Source of the DNA: a virus
Virus record (IMG/VR): IMGVR_UViG_3300048930_000264
Coordinates: 1-37,355 of that record
Reading direction: 5' to 3' (one strand)
DNA: 37,355 nucleotides
A model generated the notes under the pieces. The model searched no databases, was not told the origin of the DNA, and saw only the letters and a program-made list of their open reading frames with translations. Shown in pieces: positions 10,359 to 17,947 of this stretch (position 1 is the first letter of the stretch; each line of letters begins with the position of its first letter). The position numbers and the translations under genes were made by a program.

Positions 10359-12476
10359 ATGACCCCCACACAGCCGAGGCCGGAATTGATGATGCCGCAG
10401 CTGCAACTGACGCGCCCGCAATCCATTCCAGACCTCGCCGCCCGCCTGATCGGCCTAGGCTACCACCCCGTACCGATCGACCGGGGCAACAAGTACCCGA
10501 CGATCTCGGGCTGGCAGAACCTGCGCCTGACCGCCGAGGACGTGCCTTCATACTTCACGCCCCTGTCGCTGGTCGGCCTGCTGCATATCAACGTCGCCTG
10601 CTTCGACATCGACGTCTACGACCCCGACCTCGCCAACGAGATCGCCGCCGAGGGCTTCCGCCGCTTTCCCGGCGCGCTGGAGCGCATCGGCGAGGCGCCC
10701 AAGACAATGCTTGTCATGCGCCTCGACGCGCCCGGCTGGCGCATCCACCAGACGCAGAAGGCCACACGCGGCGACCTGACGGGGCAGGTGGACGTGCGCA
10801 CCGTCACCCGCCAGTTCGTCGCCTACGGCCCACACCCCGCCACAGGGCAGCCCTACCGCTGGCCGCGCGGCGAGTTGTGGGCGACGCCGCAAGCCGACCT
10901 GCCGGCGCTGGAGCGCGACGCCGCCGAGGACTATCGCGACTGGTGCGCCGACCGGCTGCGCCAGTGGGGCGACAAGGCGCCCGCGGCCGTCATCGACATC
11001 GGTGAATGGCGCAGCGCGCCCGCCGGCATCGCAACGGACGAGCGGCCGACAGAGGCGCACTTCCTGGAGGCGCTGTCCCATGTGCCCGCAGACCTCGGCC
11101 ATGATGCCGGATGGTTGAGCGGGCTCATGGCAATCCATGACTTCTTCGGCGGCAGCGCCCGCGGGCTGGACGCCGCCAAGGACTGGTCAAGCGCAGACAG
11201 ACGATACAACGCGCGCGAGGTCGAGACCAAGTGGCGCAGCTTCGAGGTCGGCCGCGGCGTCAGCTACAAGTCGGTGTTCCATCTGGCCAAGCAGAACGGC
11301 GCCGATCTGTCCGACATGGCGCGGCGGCACAGGCCGGAACCGCAGCCGCTGCGGATCGACACCGGGGCCGACTACACGACCACAGGAGCCGCGCCAGAGA
11401 CGGCGCAGGCGGCCACGCAGGCGAGCGCGCTGGAGTGGTTTGACGACATCGAGCCGAGCCTGTCCGACGCCTACTTGGTCAAGGACATGCTCGCCGCTGG
11501 CGCCATGTCGGTAATCTACGGCCCGAGCAACAGCGGCAAGACCTTCAAGGCGATGGACATCGCGTTCCATCTTGCCGCCGGCCTGCCATGGCGCGGGCGG
11601 CGCGTCACACAGGCCGCAGTGCTCTATCTGGCGGCCGAGGGCGGGCGGGGCGTGGCCAATCGCATCGCCGCCCTGAAGCGCCACACGGGCGCGCGTGGCA
11701 TCCCCTTCGCCCTGCGCCGCGCCGGCTTCGACCTGCTCCGCAGCGAGGCAGACCTCCAGCACATCTACACGCTCGCACGAGAGGTGCAGGAGCGCGCACC
11801 GGGCGCCCCGCTGCTGATCGTCATCGACACACTGTCCCGCGTCATGGCCGGCGGCGACGAGAACGCGCCCGCCGACATGACGGCCTTGATCAAGAACATG
11901 GACACGATCCGCGAGGCGACCGGCGCGCACATCATGCTTGTCCACCACACGGGCAAGGATGCCGCCAAGGGCGCCCGCGGCCACAGTTCATTGCGCGCCG
12001 CGACGGACACCGAAATAGAGGTGCAGGTCGAGGGCGACAGCCGCGCGGCACTGATTACCAAACAGCGCGATTATCAGGGCGGCGAAGTTTTCGCATTTGC
12101 CCTGCAATCCGTAACGCTGGGAATAGATCAGGACGGCGACGACGTAACAAGCTGCGTCGTGGTCGAGGCGGAAGCCGAGGAATTCGTGGCGGCGAAAAAG
12201 AAGCCGGGCAAAAACCAGAAAGCACTGCTTGAAACCTTTGACCAGATGCTCGGCGAAGGCATGTGGAGGCCCAACCCCGGCGGGCTCGGGATGGCCGAGC
12301 CGGGGCACTTCAAGGCGGTCCAGATGGACGACTTCAGGGCCGCCTGCGAGGGCCGTCTGGTCGCAAAAAACACCCGCAGCGCCTTCCTGACCGCCTTTGA
12401 TAGCCTCCTCGGCCCAAACGGGCCTTTTGTGCTGGCGTCGGGTTTGGTCTGGCGCACCGACAGAAAGGTAAACTGA
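10359..12476 (+). CDS. Primase-polymerase / RepA-like AAA helicase fusion
   Basis: This 705-residue protein should both prime and unwind DNA at the phage origin. Residues about 20-200 match the bifunctional primase/polymerase fold (LGYHPVPIDRGNKYP, then ACFDIDVYDPD with the metal-binding Asp83/Asp85). Residues about 225-315 resemble a PriCT linker (HDAGWLSGLMAIHDFF, ETKWRSF). Residues about 370-600 are a RecA-like ATPase of the AAA_25/RepA type with Walker A GPSNSGKT (about 387-394), Walker B PLLIVIDTLS (about 483-492) and HIMLVHHTGKDAAKGARG. The last 100 residues carry a small DNA-binding-like domain. ATG 10359 may be weakly used because of the hairpin in front. An iteron-like array follows immediately. 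Confidence 0.85.
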   Translation: MTPTQPRPELMMPQLQLTRPQSIPDLAARLIGLGYHPVPIDRGNKYPTISGWQNLRLTAEDVPSYFTPLSLVGLLHINVACFDIDVYDPDLANEIAAEGFRRFPGALERIGEAPKTMLVMRLDAPGWRIHQTQKATRGDLTGQVDVRTVTRQFVAYGPHPATGQPYRWPRGELWATPQADLPALERDAAEDYRDWCADRLRQWGDKAPAAVIDIGEWRSAPAGIATDERPTEAHFLEALSHVPADLGHDAGWLSGLMAIHDFFGGSARGLDAAKDWSSADRRYNAREVETKWRSFEVGRGVSYKSVFHLAKQNGADLSDMARRHRPEPQPLRIDTGADYTTTGAAPETAQAATQASALEWFDDIEPSLSDAYLVKDMLAAGAMSVIYGPSNSGKTFKAMDIAFHLAAGLPWRGRRVTQAAVLYLAAEGGRGVANRIAALKRHTGARGIPFALRRAGFDLLRSEADLQHIYTLAREVQERAPGAPLLIVIDTLSRVMAGGDENAPADMTALIKNMDTIREATGAHIMLVHHTGKDAAKGARGHSSLRAATDTEIEVQVEGDSRAALITKQRDYQGGEVFAFALQSVTLGIDQDGDDVTSCVVVEAEAEEFVAAKKKPGKNQKALLETFDQMLGEGMWRPNPGGLGMAEPGHFKAVQMDDFRAACEGRLVAKNTRSAFLTAFDSLLGPNGPFVLASGLVWRTDRKVN

Positions 12477-12502
12477 TGAAAATCAACAGCATGACACGCT
12501 CT

Positions 12503-12609
12503 GTCGGGTTTGTCGGGTTTGCGTCGGGTTTATCAAACCCGACAGCGGCGTGTCTGTCGGGTTTGTCGGGTTTCTCTATAGGAACCCGACAAGCCGACGC
12601 GAACCCGAC
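12503..12609. repeat. Iteron-like array, candidate replication origin
   Basis: GTCGGGTTT occurs directly at 12503, 12512, 12523, 12556 and 12565, and inverted at 12535-12543; inverted 8-base copies (AACCCGAC) lie at 12583 and 12602. The copies at 12523 and 12535 form a perfect 9-bp hairpin with a 3-base loop, and 12565-12590 forms another. The array fills the gap between the primase-helicase and the next gene, with a T/A-richer patch near 12570-12582. Multiple short direct repeats beside a replication protein gene are typical of iteron origins; the hairpins could be priming sites. Confidence 0.65.
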
Positions 12610-12636
12610 GCGGCAGCCCCAGGCATGGAGAAAAGC

Positions 12637-13224
12637 ATGACCGCCCCCCAGCGCCCCCGCCGCCGCGGCCACGCCGCCGACCGGCTGCTCAACCCCACGC
12701 TCTCGGCCGCCGATATCGCCTGCGATTACGCACTGGCCCCTTTCGACCGGGCGGCGAGGGATGCCGATAACCGATGGGGCATCGACCGACTGCCCGAGTT
12801 GGTCAGCACCGAGACCGCCGCCAAATGGGGAAAGACGCTCGCGTCCCTGAATGACGCAATCGAAACGAGCGATCCCGAAAGCGTCCGCGCATGGGCAGAG
12901 GTCGGCATTCGCGGGCTGGCCGTGATGGACGCCGAAGCCGAAAAGCGCGGCGCAATTCCCGCAGACCCGGCAATATGGGAATACGAATACAACGGGCTGA
13001 AATTCGGCATCTTCGCGGACGGCGCCAAATGGCAGGCGGCGAAACGCAAGCGGCCCGACCTCGTGCTGTATTCCATGCAGGAGGTCGCCGCCGCCCTGGT
13101 CGCGCGGATGGAGGAACTGCCCGCCGTTGCCGCCGCGCTGGCCGCGTTCCCGGAGGCGCAGATCACCGCCGTCAATCGCACCCCGGCGACCATCGCCGAC
13201 GATTCGCTGGAGGATTTCCTGTGA
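12637..13224 (+). CDS. Unknown protein next to the candidate origin (195 aa)
   Basis: ATG 12637 has GGAG at 12627-12630; codons upstream in the same frame run through the iterons and are not used. A basic N-terminus (QRPRRRGHAADR) could bind DNA. The middle is helical (ETAAKWGKTLASLNDAIETS, VRAWAEVGIRGLAVMDAEAE) followed by a strand-rich part (WEYEYNGLKFGIFADGAKWQ). The C-terminus is acidic and ends ADDSLEDFL. No known family. Its position directly after the array makes an origin-related or regulatory role possible. Confidence 0.55.
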   Translation: MTAPQRPRRRGHAADRLLNPTLSAADIACDYALAPFDRAARDADNRWGIDRLPELVSTETAAKWGKTLASLNDAIETSDPESVRAWAEVGIRGLAVMDAEAEKRGAIPADPAIWEYEYNGLKFGIFADGAKWQAAKRKRPDLVLYSMQEVAAALVARMEELPAVAAALAAFPEAQITAVNRTPATIADDSLEDFL

Positions 13225-13571
13225 CCCCCGCCCCCTTCACCCGCTGCGCCCTGTGCGAGACGCCCGACACGTGCGACATGTCTACCCGGTGCGGCGTGCA
13301 TACGGCCACCCCGCCCCGCGCCCGCATCCTGCGCGAAGCCGAAGCGCTGATAACCGGCCCGCGCGAAGCCGACTACGGGCCGCCCGCGCAGAACTTCGCC
13401 CGCGTCGCTGCGATGTGGGCCGCCTACCTCGGCCACCCGGTCACGGCGGCGCAGGTGTGCGACTGCCTCGCGCTGCTGAAGCTCGCCCGGCTGGCGCATC
13501 AGCCGGGGCACGAGGACTCGCGAAAGGACGCTTGCGGGTATCTGGCCCTCGGCGGGGAGGTGCAGCCGTGA
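13221..13571 (+). CDS. DUF6378 family protein with N-terminal Cys cluster
   Basis: GTG 13221 overlaps the previous stop. Residues 9-25 hold CALCETPDTCDMSTRC, possibly metal-binding. The rest matches DUF6378, a small helical family common in phage early regions: EALITGPREADYGPPAQNFA, then AAMWAAYLGHPVTAAQV, LALLKLARLAHQPGHEDSRK and DACGYLALGG. Related helical folds include nucleotide-pyrophosphatase-like bundles, but a catalytic role is not established. Its end contains the first of three identical GAGGTGCAGCCGTGA junctions. Confidence 0.7.
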   Translation: MTPAPFTRCALCETPDTCDMSTRCGVHTATPPRARILREAEALITGPREADYGPPAQNFARVAAMWAAYLGHPVTAAQVCDCLALLKLARLAHQPGHEDSRKDACGYLALGGEVQP

Positions 13572-14113
13572 ACGCCCTGGCCCCCATCAACGCCACCCTT
13601 TCCGAGCGCATGGCAGCGCTGCGCCGCCGCGCCGGCTTTTTCGCAAGCCAGCGCCGCAAGGACGTGGCCCTATACGGCCTGCTGGCCGATTGCCTCGCCC
13701 TCTGCGAAGAAGTCGAGCGCGACGGGCTCTTGCCCAACCTCATGGCGCAGCACATCGGCAAGGCCGAAAGCCGTCGCTACTTCGAGCGCGGCGCCGATGT
13801 CTACCTCGTCGTGGGCCGGTTGGTCTTCGAAGACGGCGAAAAGACGCGCGCCGCGGCGTGGCGCTACACCGCGGCGATGCGCGAGGCCGCAAAGCGCCAG
13901 ATCGCCCCGGCCGACTTGGCCGAATGGCTGCGCACCGAAGGCGGCATCAATGAGCTCTTCCGCCGCCGGCCCAAGCAGCCGCGCAAGCGCACCATTCGGA
14001 CGCTTAGCCTCAACTCCCCGGTGCCATACGAAGACGGCCGCGAGCTCCGCCTTGTCCTACGCGCAGACGGCCGCGGTTTTTTCGACGTGATCAGCTCAGA
14101 GGTGCAGCCGTGA
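13568..14113 (+). CDS. Unknown protein (181 aa)
   Basis: GTG 13568 lies in the junction GAGGTGCAGCCGTGA, where GAGGT serves as ribosome site. N-terminal helices (ERMAALRRRAGFFASQRRKD, VALYGLLADCLALCEEVERD) are basic then acidic. The middle (AAAWRYTAAMREAAKRQIAP, LAEWLRTEGGINELFRRRPK) is basic and could bind nucleic acid. The C-terminal part is strand-like (GRELRLVLRADGRGFFDVI). Not recognised. Its position and charge suggest a regulator or replication accessory. Confidence 0.55.
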   Translation: MNALAPINATLSERMAALRRRAGFFASQRRKDVALYGLLADCLALCEEVERDGLLPNLMAQHIGKAESRRYFERGADVYLVVGRLVFEDGEKTRAAAWRYTAAMREAAKRQIAPADLAEWLRTEGGINELFRRRPKQPRKRTIRTLSLNSPVPYEDGRELRLVLRADGRGFFDVISSEVQP

Positions 14114-14376
14114 AGGGGGGGCGCTGTAAGTCGTGCCGTTGGTGGGAGCGTAGTAACAATTTCCGCGCGGCTGATCGCGATTGGGGGCTATGCCACTTCT
14201 GGGGCGGCAGGTTTGGGCGTCGTATTCTTGGAGGCTTCATCGACGGCAGCTTCGGGCACGAGCCGCGAGGGGCGGACAAGTGCGAGTGGCACAACGCGCC
14301 GCCAGACGCCAAGGACGGCGCGCAACTCGATGGCTCGATGCCGACCATGAAGTGCGAGGGCGAGGTGCAGCCGTGA
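14110..14376 (+). CDS. Small Cys-rich, probably zinc-binding protein
   Basis: GTG 14110 lies in the second GAGGTGCAGCCGTGA junction. The 88-residue protein starts KGGRCKSCRWWER and has further Cys in DWGLCHFWGG, DKCEWHN and MKCEGE. The CxxC-WW start with later Cys/His residues is a pattern of small zinc ribbons seen in many phage early genes. No enzymatic motif. It probably binds nucleic acid or protein. Confidence 0.6.
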   Translation: MKGGRCKSCRWWERSNNFRAADRDWGLCHFWGGRFGRRILGGFIDGSFGHEPRGADKCEWHNAPPDAKDGAQLDGSMPTMKCEGEVQP

Positions 14377-14717
14377 CCGCCGAGGACGCCTACGCCGCGG
14401 CTTGGGCCGCCCTGTGCCGCTCTGAGGGCCATTTCCCCGCCCTGCCGGCCAGCCCCGCAAGAAAGCCGCCGGGTCGCGCTCCCGGCTTCAAGCGCCCGGC
14501 AGCGGCCGAGTTGCCCCGAGCCGTGCACGTGATGCGCCGCAGCCCGGATTACGCTTGGAGCAGCGAAGAAATGGCCGCAGCCATCGACGCGGGCCGCCCG
14601 GCTGCCCTGGAGCAGATGCGCAATCTTGCCGAAATGGGCTTGGCCGTGCGGCTGCCCACGCTGCCCGGCGAGCCGCACCGCTACCGCCTGACGCCGCAGG
14701 GCGCCAAGGATGCCTGA
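14373..14717 (+). CDS. Winged-helix DNA-binding protein (114 aa)
   Basis: GTG 14373 lies in the third GAGGTGCAGCCGTGA junction. After a Pro-rich N-terminal half, residues about 55-112 fit a winged helix: YAWSSEEMAAAIDAGRPAAL, then EQMRNLAEMGLAVRL and a wing ending HRYRLTPQGAKDA, like the C-terminus of many MarR or replication-type winged helices. It lies just before the candidate late regulator, so it may help control the early-to-late switch. Confidence 0.6.
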   Translation: MTAEDAYAAAWAALCRSEGHFPALPASPARKPPGRAPGFKRPAAAELPRAVHVMRRSPDYAWSSEEMAAAIDAGRPAALEQMRNLAEMGLAVRLPTLPGEPHRYRLTPQGAKDA

Positions 14718-14727
14718 CGGAGGACAC

Positions 14728-15264
14728 ATGCCCCGCAAAGCCCGCCGCACAGGCAAGCAAGGCCGCAAGGTGCTGCCAGCTGCCGCCGTGACCCTCGCCC
14801 CCGCACCGCGCGACCTCGGCGCCAGCGGCCCGGCAAACCGGCTCAACCTGGTTGTCGAGCCGGTCAAGGACAGCCCCAACGGCGAAAAGCGCGCGAGGCG
14901 GATCGACATGCTGGAAAGCTACCACAACCGGGGCATCATCAGCCAACGCCAGCACGACGCCGGCAAGGTGTTGCGCGAGGCATGGCTCCGCACCGAGATG
15001 GGGCCGGTGCTGGACCTGACACAACCGCGGGTGGACAAATCCCCCGATCCCGGCCGCGCGGTGACAATCGCAATCGACGCGCTGTCCCGATATATCGGGG
15101 TGGCCCGCAAGGTCGAGGCCCGCGACGGCCTGCTGCTCTACATCGTCGCCTGCCTCGGCCGCCCTGTCTCGCGCCTGCCGCAGTATCAGGGGCATGGCGT
15201 CGCCCGCGGCAAGGAGCATCTGGCCGAGGCGCTGGAGCGGCTGGCTAACGCGCTGCGCATGTGA
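14728..15264 (+). CDS. DUF6456-like protein, candidate late-gene regulator
   Basis: ATG 14728 is preferred over 14710 because GGAGG lies just in front. The 178-residue product has a basic N-terminus (PRKARRTGKQGRKV) and then RIDMLESYHNRGIISQRQHD, AGKVLREAWLRTEMGP and, later, LLLYIVACLGRPVSRLPQYQ and HLAEALERLANALRM. This resembles the alphaproteobacterial DUF6456 pattern (a short helix, 'G-I-I-x-x-R-Q-x-x-A-G', then a C-terminal DNA-binding helix set), shared by regulators of gene-transfer-agent expression. It ends four bases before the promoter-terminator pair of the late operon, where a lambda Q analogue would be expected. Confidence 0.5.
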   Translation: MPRKARRTGKQGRKVLPAAAVTLAPAPRDLGASGPANRLNLVVEPVKDSPNGEKRARRIDMLESYHNRGIISQRQHDAGKVLREAWLRTEMGPVLDLTQPRVDKSPDPGRAVTIAIDALSRYIGVARKVEARDGLLLYIVACLGRPVSRLPQYQGHGVARGKEHLAEALERLANALRM

Positions 15265-15268
15265 GGGC

Positions 15269-15296
15269 TTGACATGCGGATCGAAACATGCATGAT
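15269..15296 (+). promoter_or_regulatory. Late-operon promoter
   Basis: TTGACA (15269-15274, perfect -35) and CATGAT (15291-15296, 4 of 6 at -10) are spaced 16 bp; ATGATT with 17 bp is an alternative. It is the best -35 in the window and lies right after the candidate late regulator and before the packaging genes. No TGTGA-N4-TCACA operator overlaps it. Confidence 0.65.
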
Positions 15297-15312
15297 TCGG
15301 CACCATGGAGAG

Positions 15313-15343
15313 CCCGCGACCGGAACACCGGCGCGGGTTTTCT
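15313..15343 (+). terminator. Intrinsic terminator just below the late promoter (tR'-like)
   Basis: CCCGC...CCGG (15313-15323) pairs with CCGG...GCGGG (15328-15337) around an AACA loop, with a small internal bulge, followed by TTTTCT. It lies only about 35 bases below the predicted transcription start, so transcripts end at about 40 nt unless polymerase is modified. The arrangement equals PR'-tR' of lambdoid phages. Confidence 0.68.
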
Positions 15344-15395
15344 GTTGCGCGAGGGACAGCGGCGAGATACGCGGGCACAACCGCAAGGAGCCGCC

Positions 15396-15638
15396 ATGGA
15401 CATGACCTGCATTGAGGCCGCGCAATTTTGGAGCGGCGGCGACATGGGCCTGATAGGGCGCGCTGTGCAGACCTACATCATGGGCATGGCTCAGGGCATC
15501 GGCATGGCGCTGCCCGATGCGGCAGGCGACTTCGCATCCGTCATGGATAGGCTCAAGGACACACGCGAGCGCATGCAGTTTGCGAAGCTGGAGGCGGTGC
15601 TTGAACGGTTTGTCGAGGAAGCACGGGGAAGCGAATAG
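15396..15638 (+). CDS. Small protein at the start of the late operon (80 aa)
   Basis: ATG 15396 has AAGGAG in front; an in-frame start at 15288 would cover the terminator and is rejected. Residues 4-40 (CIEAAQFWSGGDMGLIGRAV, QTYIMGMAQGIGMALP) resemble the short helical 'C...Y-x-x-G' pattern of Rap1a-type proteins, without a signal peptide. The C-terminal part is a charged helix. Function unknown; it is the first product made when late transcription passes the terminator. Confidence 0.55.
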   Translation: MDMTCIEAAQFWSGGDMGLIGRAVQTYIMGMAQGIGMALPDAAGDFASVMDRLKDTRERMQFAKLEAVLERFVEEARGSE

Positions 15639-15909
15639 CCCCCGCCTCTACGGCCGCAGATGGGGCAAGGCTCGCGCCGCCTTCCTTGCCCGCCGCCCGC
15701 TCTGCGCGATGTGTGAAGCAGCGGGCCTGACAGTCGCGGCCACCGTGGTTGATCACATCACGCCGCACAAGGGCGACGCCGCGCTGTTCTGGGACCCCGC
15801 CAACTGGCAGCCGCTGTGCAAGCGGTGCCACGACAGCACAAAGCAGCGTCTGGAGAAGGGCGGCAAGGCTCCGCTTCAGTTCACCCCTGACGGCCGGGTG
15901 ATCTGGTAG
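15610..15909 (+). CDS. HNH endonuclease next to the terminase
   Basis: HNH proteins beside TerS/TerL commonly assist DNA packaging in HK97-type phages. The 99-residue product contains RPLCAMCEAAG, VVDHITPHKGD, NWQPLCKRCHDST: Asp48-His49, Asn65 and His74 form the HNH site and Cys32/35/70/73 a structural zinc site. No ATG is available; TTG 15610, inside the end of the preceding gene, gives a sensible N-terminus, and TTG 15601 is the alternative. Start uncertain, function clear. Confidence 0.83.
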   Translation: MSRKHGEANSPRLYGRRWGKARAAFLARRPLCAMCEAAGLTVAATVVDHITPHKGDAALFWDPANWQPLCKRCHDSTKQRLEKGGKAPLQFTPDGRVIW

Positions 15910-15995
15910 CCGGGGGGGTATGTGAAAGTCTGCATGCCTGAACCCGGAGACCGGCGCGCTCACTCGCATTTCATAAACGGCAAGGTTCTGGACCC

Positions 15996-16412
15996 ATGGG
16001 CACACGCGGGAGGGTAAGCGCGGCGGCGTTGGCCGTTGCCGCGCCGACGCAGACGGTTCGCCGGCCGGCCGCGCCCCTGGACCTGACGCCCGAGGAAAGC
16101 GACGTGTGGACGCAGACTGTCGAGGCGATGCCGGCGGACTGGTTCCCGGCGGAAACCTGGCCGTTGCTGACGCAGTGGTGTCGGCATGTGGTGCAGGCTC
16201 GGCGGGTGTCGCAGTTGCATGATGCCGAGTGCGCGCGGGATGAGGTGGACATTGCGGCGTTGGACAAGCTCCAGCAGATGCAGGCGCGGCAGACGGCATC
16301 GTTGAAGGCCATGGCGGCGGCCATGCGTCTGAGCCAGCAAGCGAGCTATTCGGCGCGCGGTGCCGGCGGCGAGAAGTCGCGGCGGCAGACGGCCAAGCGG
16401 CCTTGGGAGTGA
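15996..16412 (+). CDS. terS: Terminase small subunit (P27-like)
   Basis: The 138-residue protein directly precedes the large terminase and overlaps it by four bases. It has a basic, Ala-rich N-terminus, then DLTPEESDVWTQTVEAMPAD, a helical core (WPLLTQWCRHVVQARRVSQL), a coiled-coil-like oligomerisation stretch (DIAALDKLQQMQARQTASLK) and a basic tail (RRQTAKRPWE), matching small subunits of the P27 type. It should recognise phage DNA and start packaging. There is no obvious ribosome site; 15910-15995 in front holds nothing I can identify. Confidence 0.8.
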   Translation: MGTRGRVSAAALAVAAPTQTVRRPAAPLDLTPEESDVWTQTVEAMPADWFPAETWPLLTQWCRHVVQARRVSQLHDAECARDEVDIAALDKLQQMQARQTASLKAMAAAMRLSQQASYSARGAGGEKSRRQTAKRPWE

Positions 16413-17947
16413 CCCGCGGCGCGCGCAACTGCGCGTGGATCGAGGAATACTGCCGGGTGCCTGAAGGGCGCGACGTGGGCAAGCCGGTTCGCCTGCGCGA
16501 TTGGCAGCGGCGCGAGCTGCTTCGGATATACGACAACCCGGCCGGGACGCGGCGCGCGATCCTGAGTTTCGGGCGCAAGAACGGCAAGACGGCGCTATCG
16601 GCGTTCATCCTGCTGCTGCATCTGTGCGGCCCGGAGGCGCGGGCGAACAGCAGCATCTACAGCGCGGCGCAGTCCCGCGACCAAGCGGCGATCCTGTTCA
16701 GCCTCGCGGCCAAGGTGGTGCGCATGTCGCCCGACCTGCTGGGCGTGGTGACGGTGCGCGACACGGCCAAGGAATTGGCCTGCGCTGAGTTGGGGACTTT
16801 CTACAAGGCGCTGTCGGCGGAAGCGTCCACGGCCTACGGGCTTTCGCCGGTCCTGATCGTGCATGACGAGCTGGGTCAGGTGAAGGGGCCGCGGTCGGAG
16901 CTTTACGAGGCGCTGGAGACGGCGACTGGCGCGCAGGAGTCGCCGCTGTCCATCGTGATCAGCACGCAGGCGCCGACCGATGCGGACCTGTTGTCGCTGC
17001 TGATCGAGGACGGCCTGAGCGGTGCAGACCCGCGCGTGGTGGTGAGCCTCTACACCGCGCCGGAGACGATGGACCCGTTCAGCGAGGAAGCGATCCGGGC
17101 GGCGAACCCGGCTTTCGGGGACTTCCAGAACGCGGTCGAGACGTTGGCGATGGCCGAGGACGCGCGGCGGATGCCGAGCCGCGAGGCCGAGTATCGCAAC
17201 CTGATTCTGAACCAGCGCGTTGACATGAACGCGCCGTTCGTCTCGCGGACGGTTTGGGCGGAATGCGCCGGGCCAGTGGTGGAGGACTTCGCCGGGCTGC
17301 CGGTGTTCGGCGCCCTGGACCTGTCGGAAACGGCCGACCTGACTGCGCTGGTGCTGGTGGCACCGGTCGGTGATGTCTGGCACGTCAAGCCGACCTTCTG
17401 GCTGCCGGGCGATGGGCTTGCGGAGAAGGCGCGCGCCGACCGAGTGCCTTACGATCTGTGGGCGCGCGAGGGCTGGCTTGTGCCGACGCCCGGCAGGACG
17501 GTGGATTACGGATACGTTGCCGAGCACGTCGCCGCGCTGTGCGACCGGCTGGACGTTCGGCGGATAGCTTTCGACCGATGGAACTGGCGGCACTTCAAGC
17601 CTTGGCTGGCGAAAGCTGGATTTGAAGAGGGCCAGCTTGACGGCGACGGCGCGCTTTTCGAGGCGATGGGACAGGGTTTCCAGAGCATGAGCCCGGCCCT
17701 GCGGGATCTGGAAAGCGCGCTTCTGAACAAGCGGATTGCCCACGGCGGGCATCCGGTCCTCGAGATGTGCGCGCGCAACGCGACGGTGCAGGCGGACCCG
17801 GCGGGCAACCGCAAGCTGTCCAAGGCCAAGAGCGCGGGAAGGATTGACGGCATGGTTGCTCTTGTAATGGCGATGAGCGCGGCGGGGGCGTATGAGCCGG
17901 GCGGCCCAGGGTCTTATCTCGACAGCCGCGAGTTGTTGATCCTCTGA
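16409..17947 (+). CDS. terL: Terminase large subunit
   Basis: This 512-residue motor packages DNA into proheads and cuts it. GTG 16409 overlaps the TerS stop (GTGA). ATPase domain: Walker A SFGRKNGKT (53-61), Walker B VLIVHDELG (148-156 with Asp153-Glu154), coupling segment ISTQAPTDADL near 185. Nuclease domain: GALDLSETADLTAL with Asp304, FDRWNW near 390, and GRIDGMVALVMA near 485 as further acidic sites. Length and motifs fit the HK97/Terminase_1 group, which usually generates cohesive ends or headful cuts. Confidence 0.95.
   Translation: MTRGARNCAWIEEYCRVPEGRDVGKPVRLRDWQRRELLRIYDNPAGTRRAILSFGRKNGKTALSAFILLLHLCGPEARANSSIYSAAQSRDQAAILFSLAAKVVRMSPDLLGVVTVRDTAKELACAELGTFYKALSAEASTAYGLSPVLIVHDELGQVKGPRSELYEALETATGAQESPLSIVISTQAPTDADLLSLLIEDGLSGADPRVVVSLYTAPETMDPFSEEAIRAANPAFGDFQNAVETLAMAEDARRMPSREAEYRNLILNQRVDMNAPFVSRTVWAECAGPVVEDFAGLPVFGALDLSETADLTALVLVAPVGDVWHVKPTFWLPGDGLAEKARADRVPYDLWAREGWLVPTPGRTVDYGYVAEHVAALCDRLDVRRIAFDRWNWRHFKPWLAKAGFEEGQLDGDGALFEAMGQGFQSMSPALRDLESALLNKRIAHGGHPVLEMCARNATVQADPAGNRKLSKAKSAGRIDGMVALVMAMSAAGAYEPGGPGSYLDSRELLIL

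Noticed and set aside
12503-12609. Short repeats as a CRISPR array or Rho-independent terminator
   Set aside because: Nine-base units with irregular small gaps and both orientations fit iterons; there is no T-tract after the hairpins.
15288-15395. Upstream start of the 80-residue late gene at 15288
   Set aside because: It would translate across the intrinsic terminator, whereas ATG 15396 has a clear AAGGAG ribosome site.
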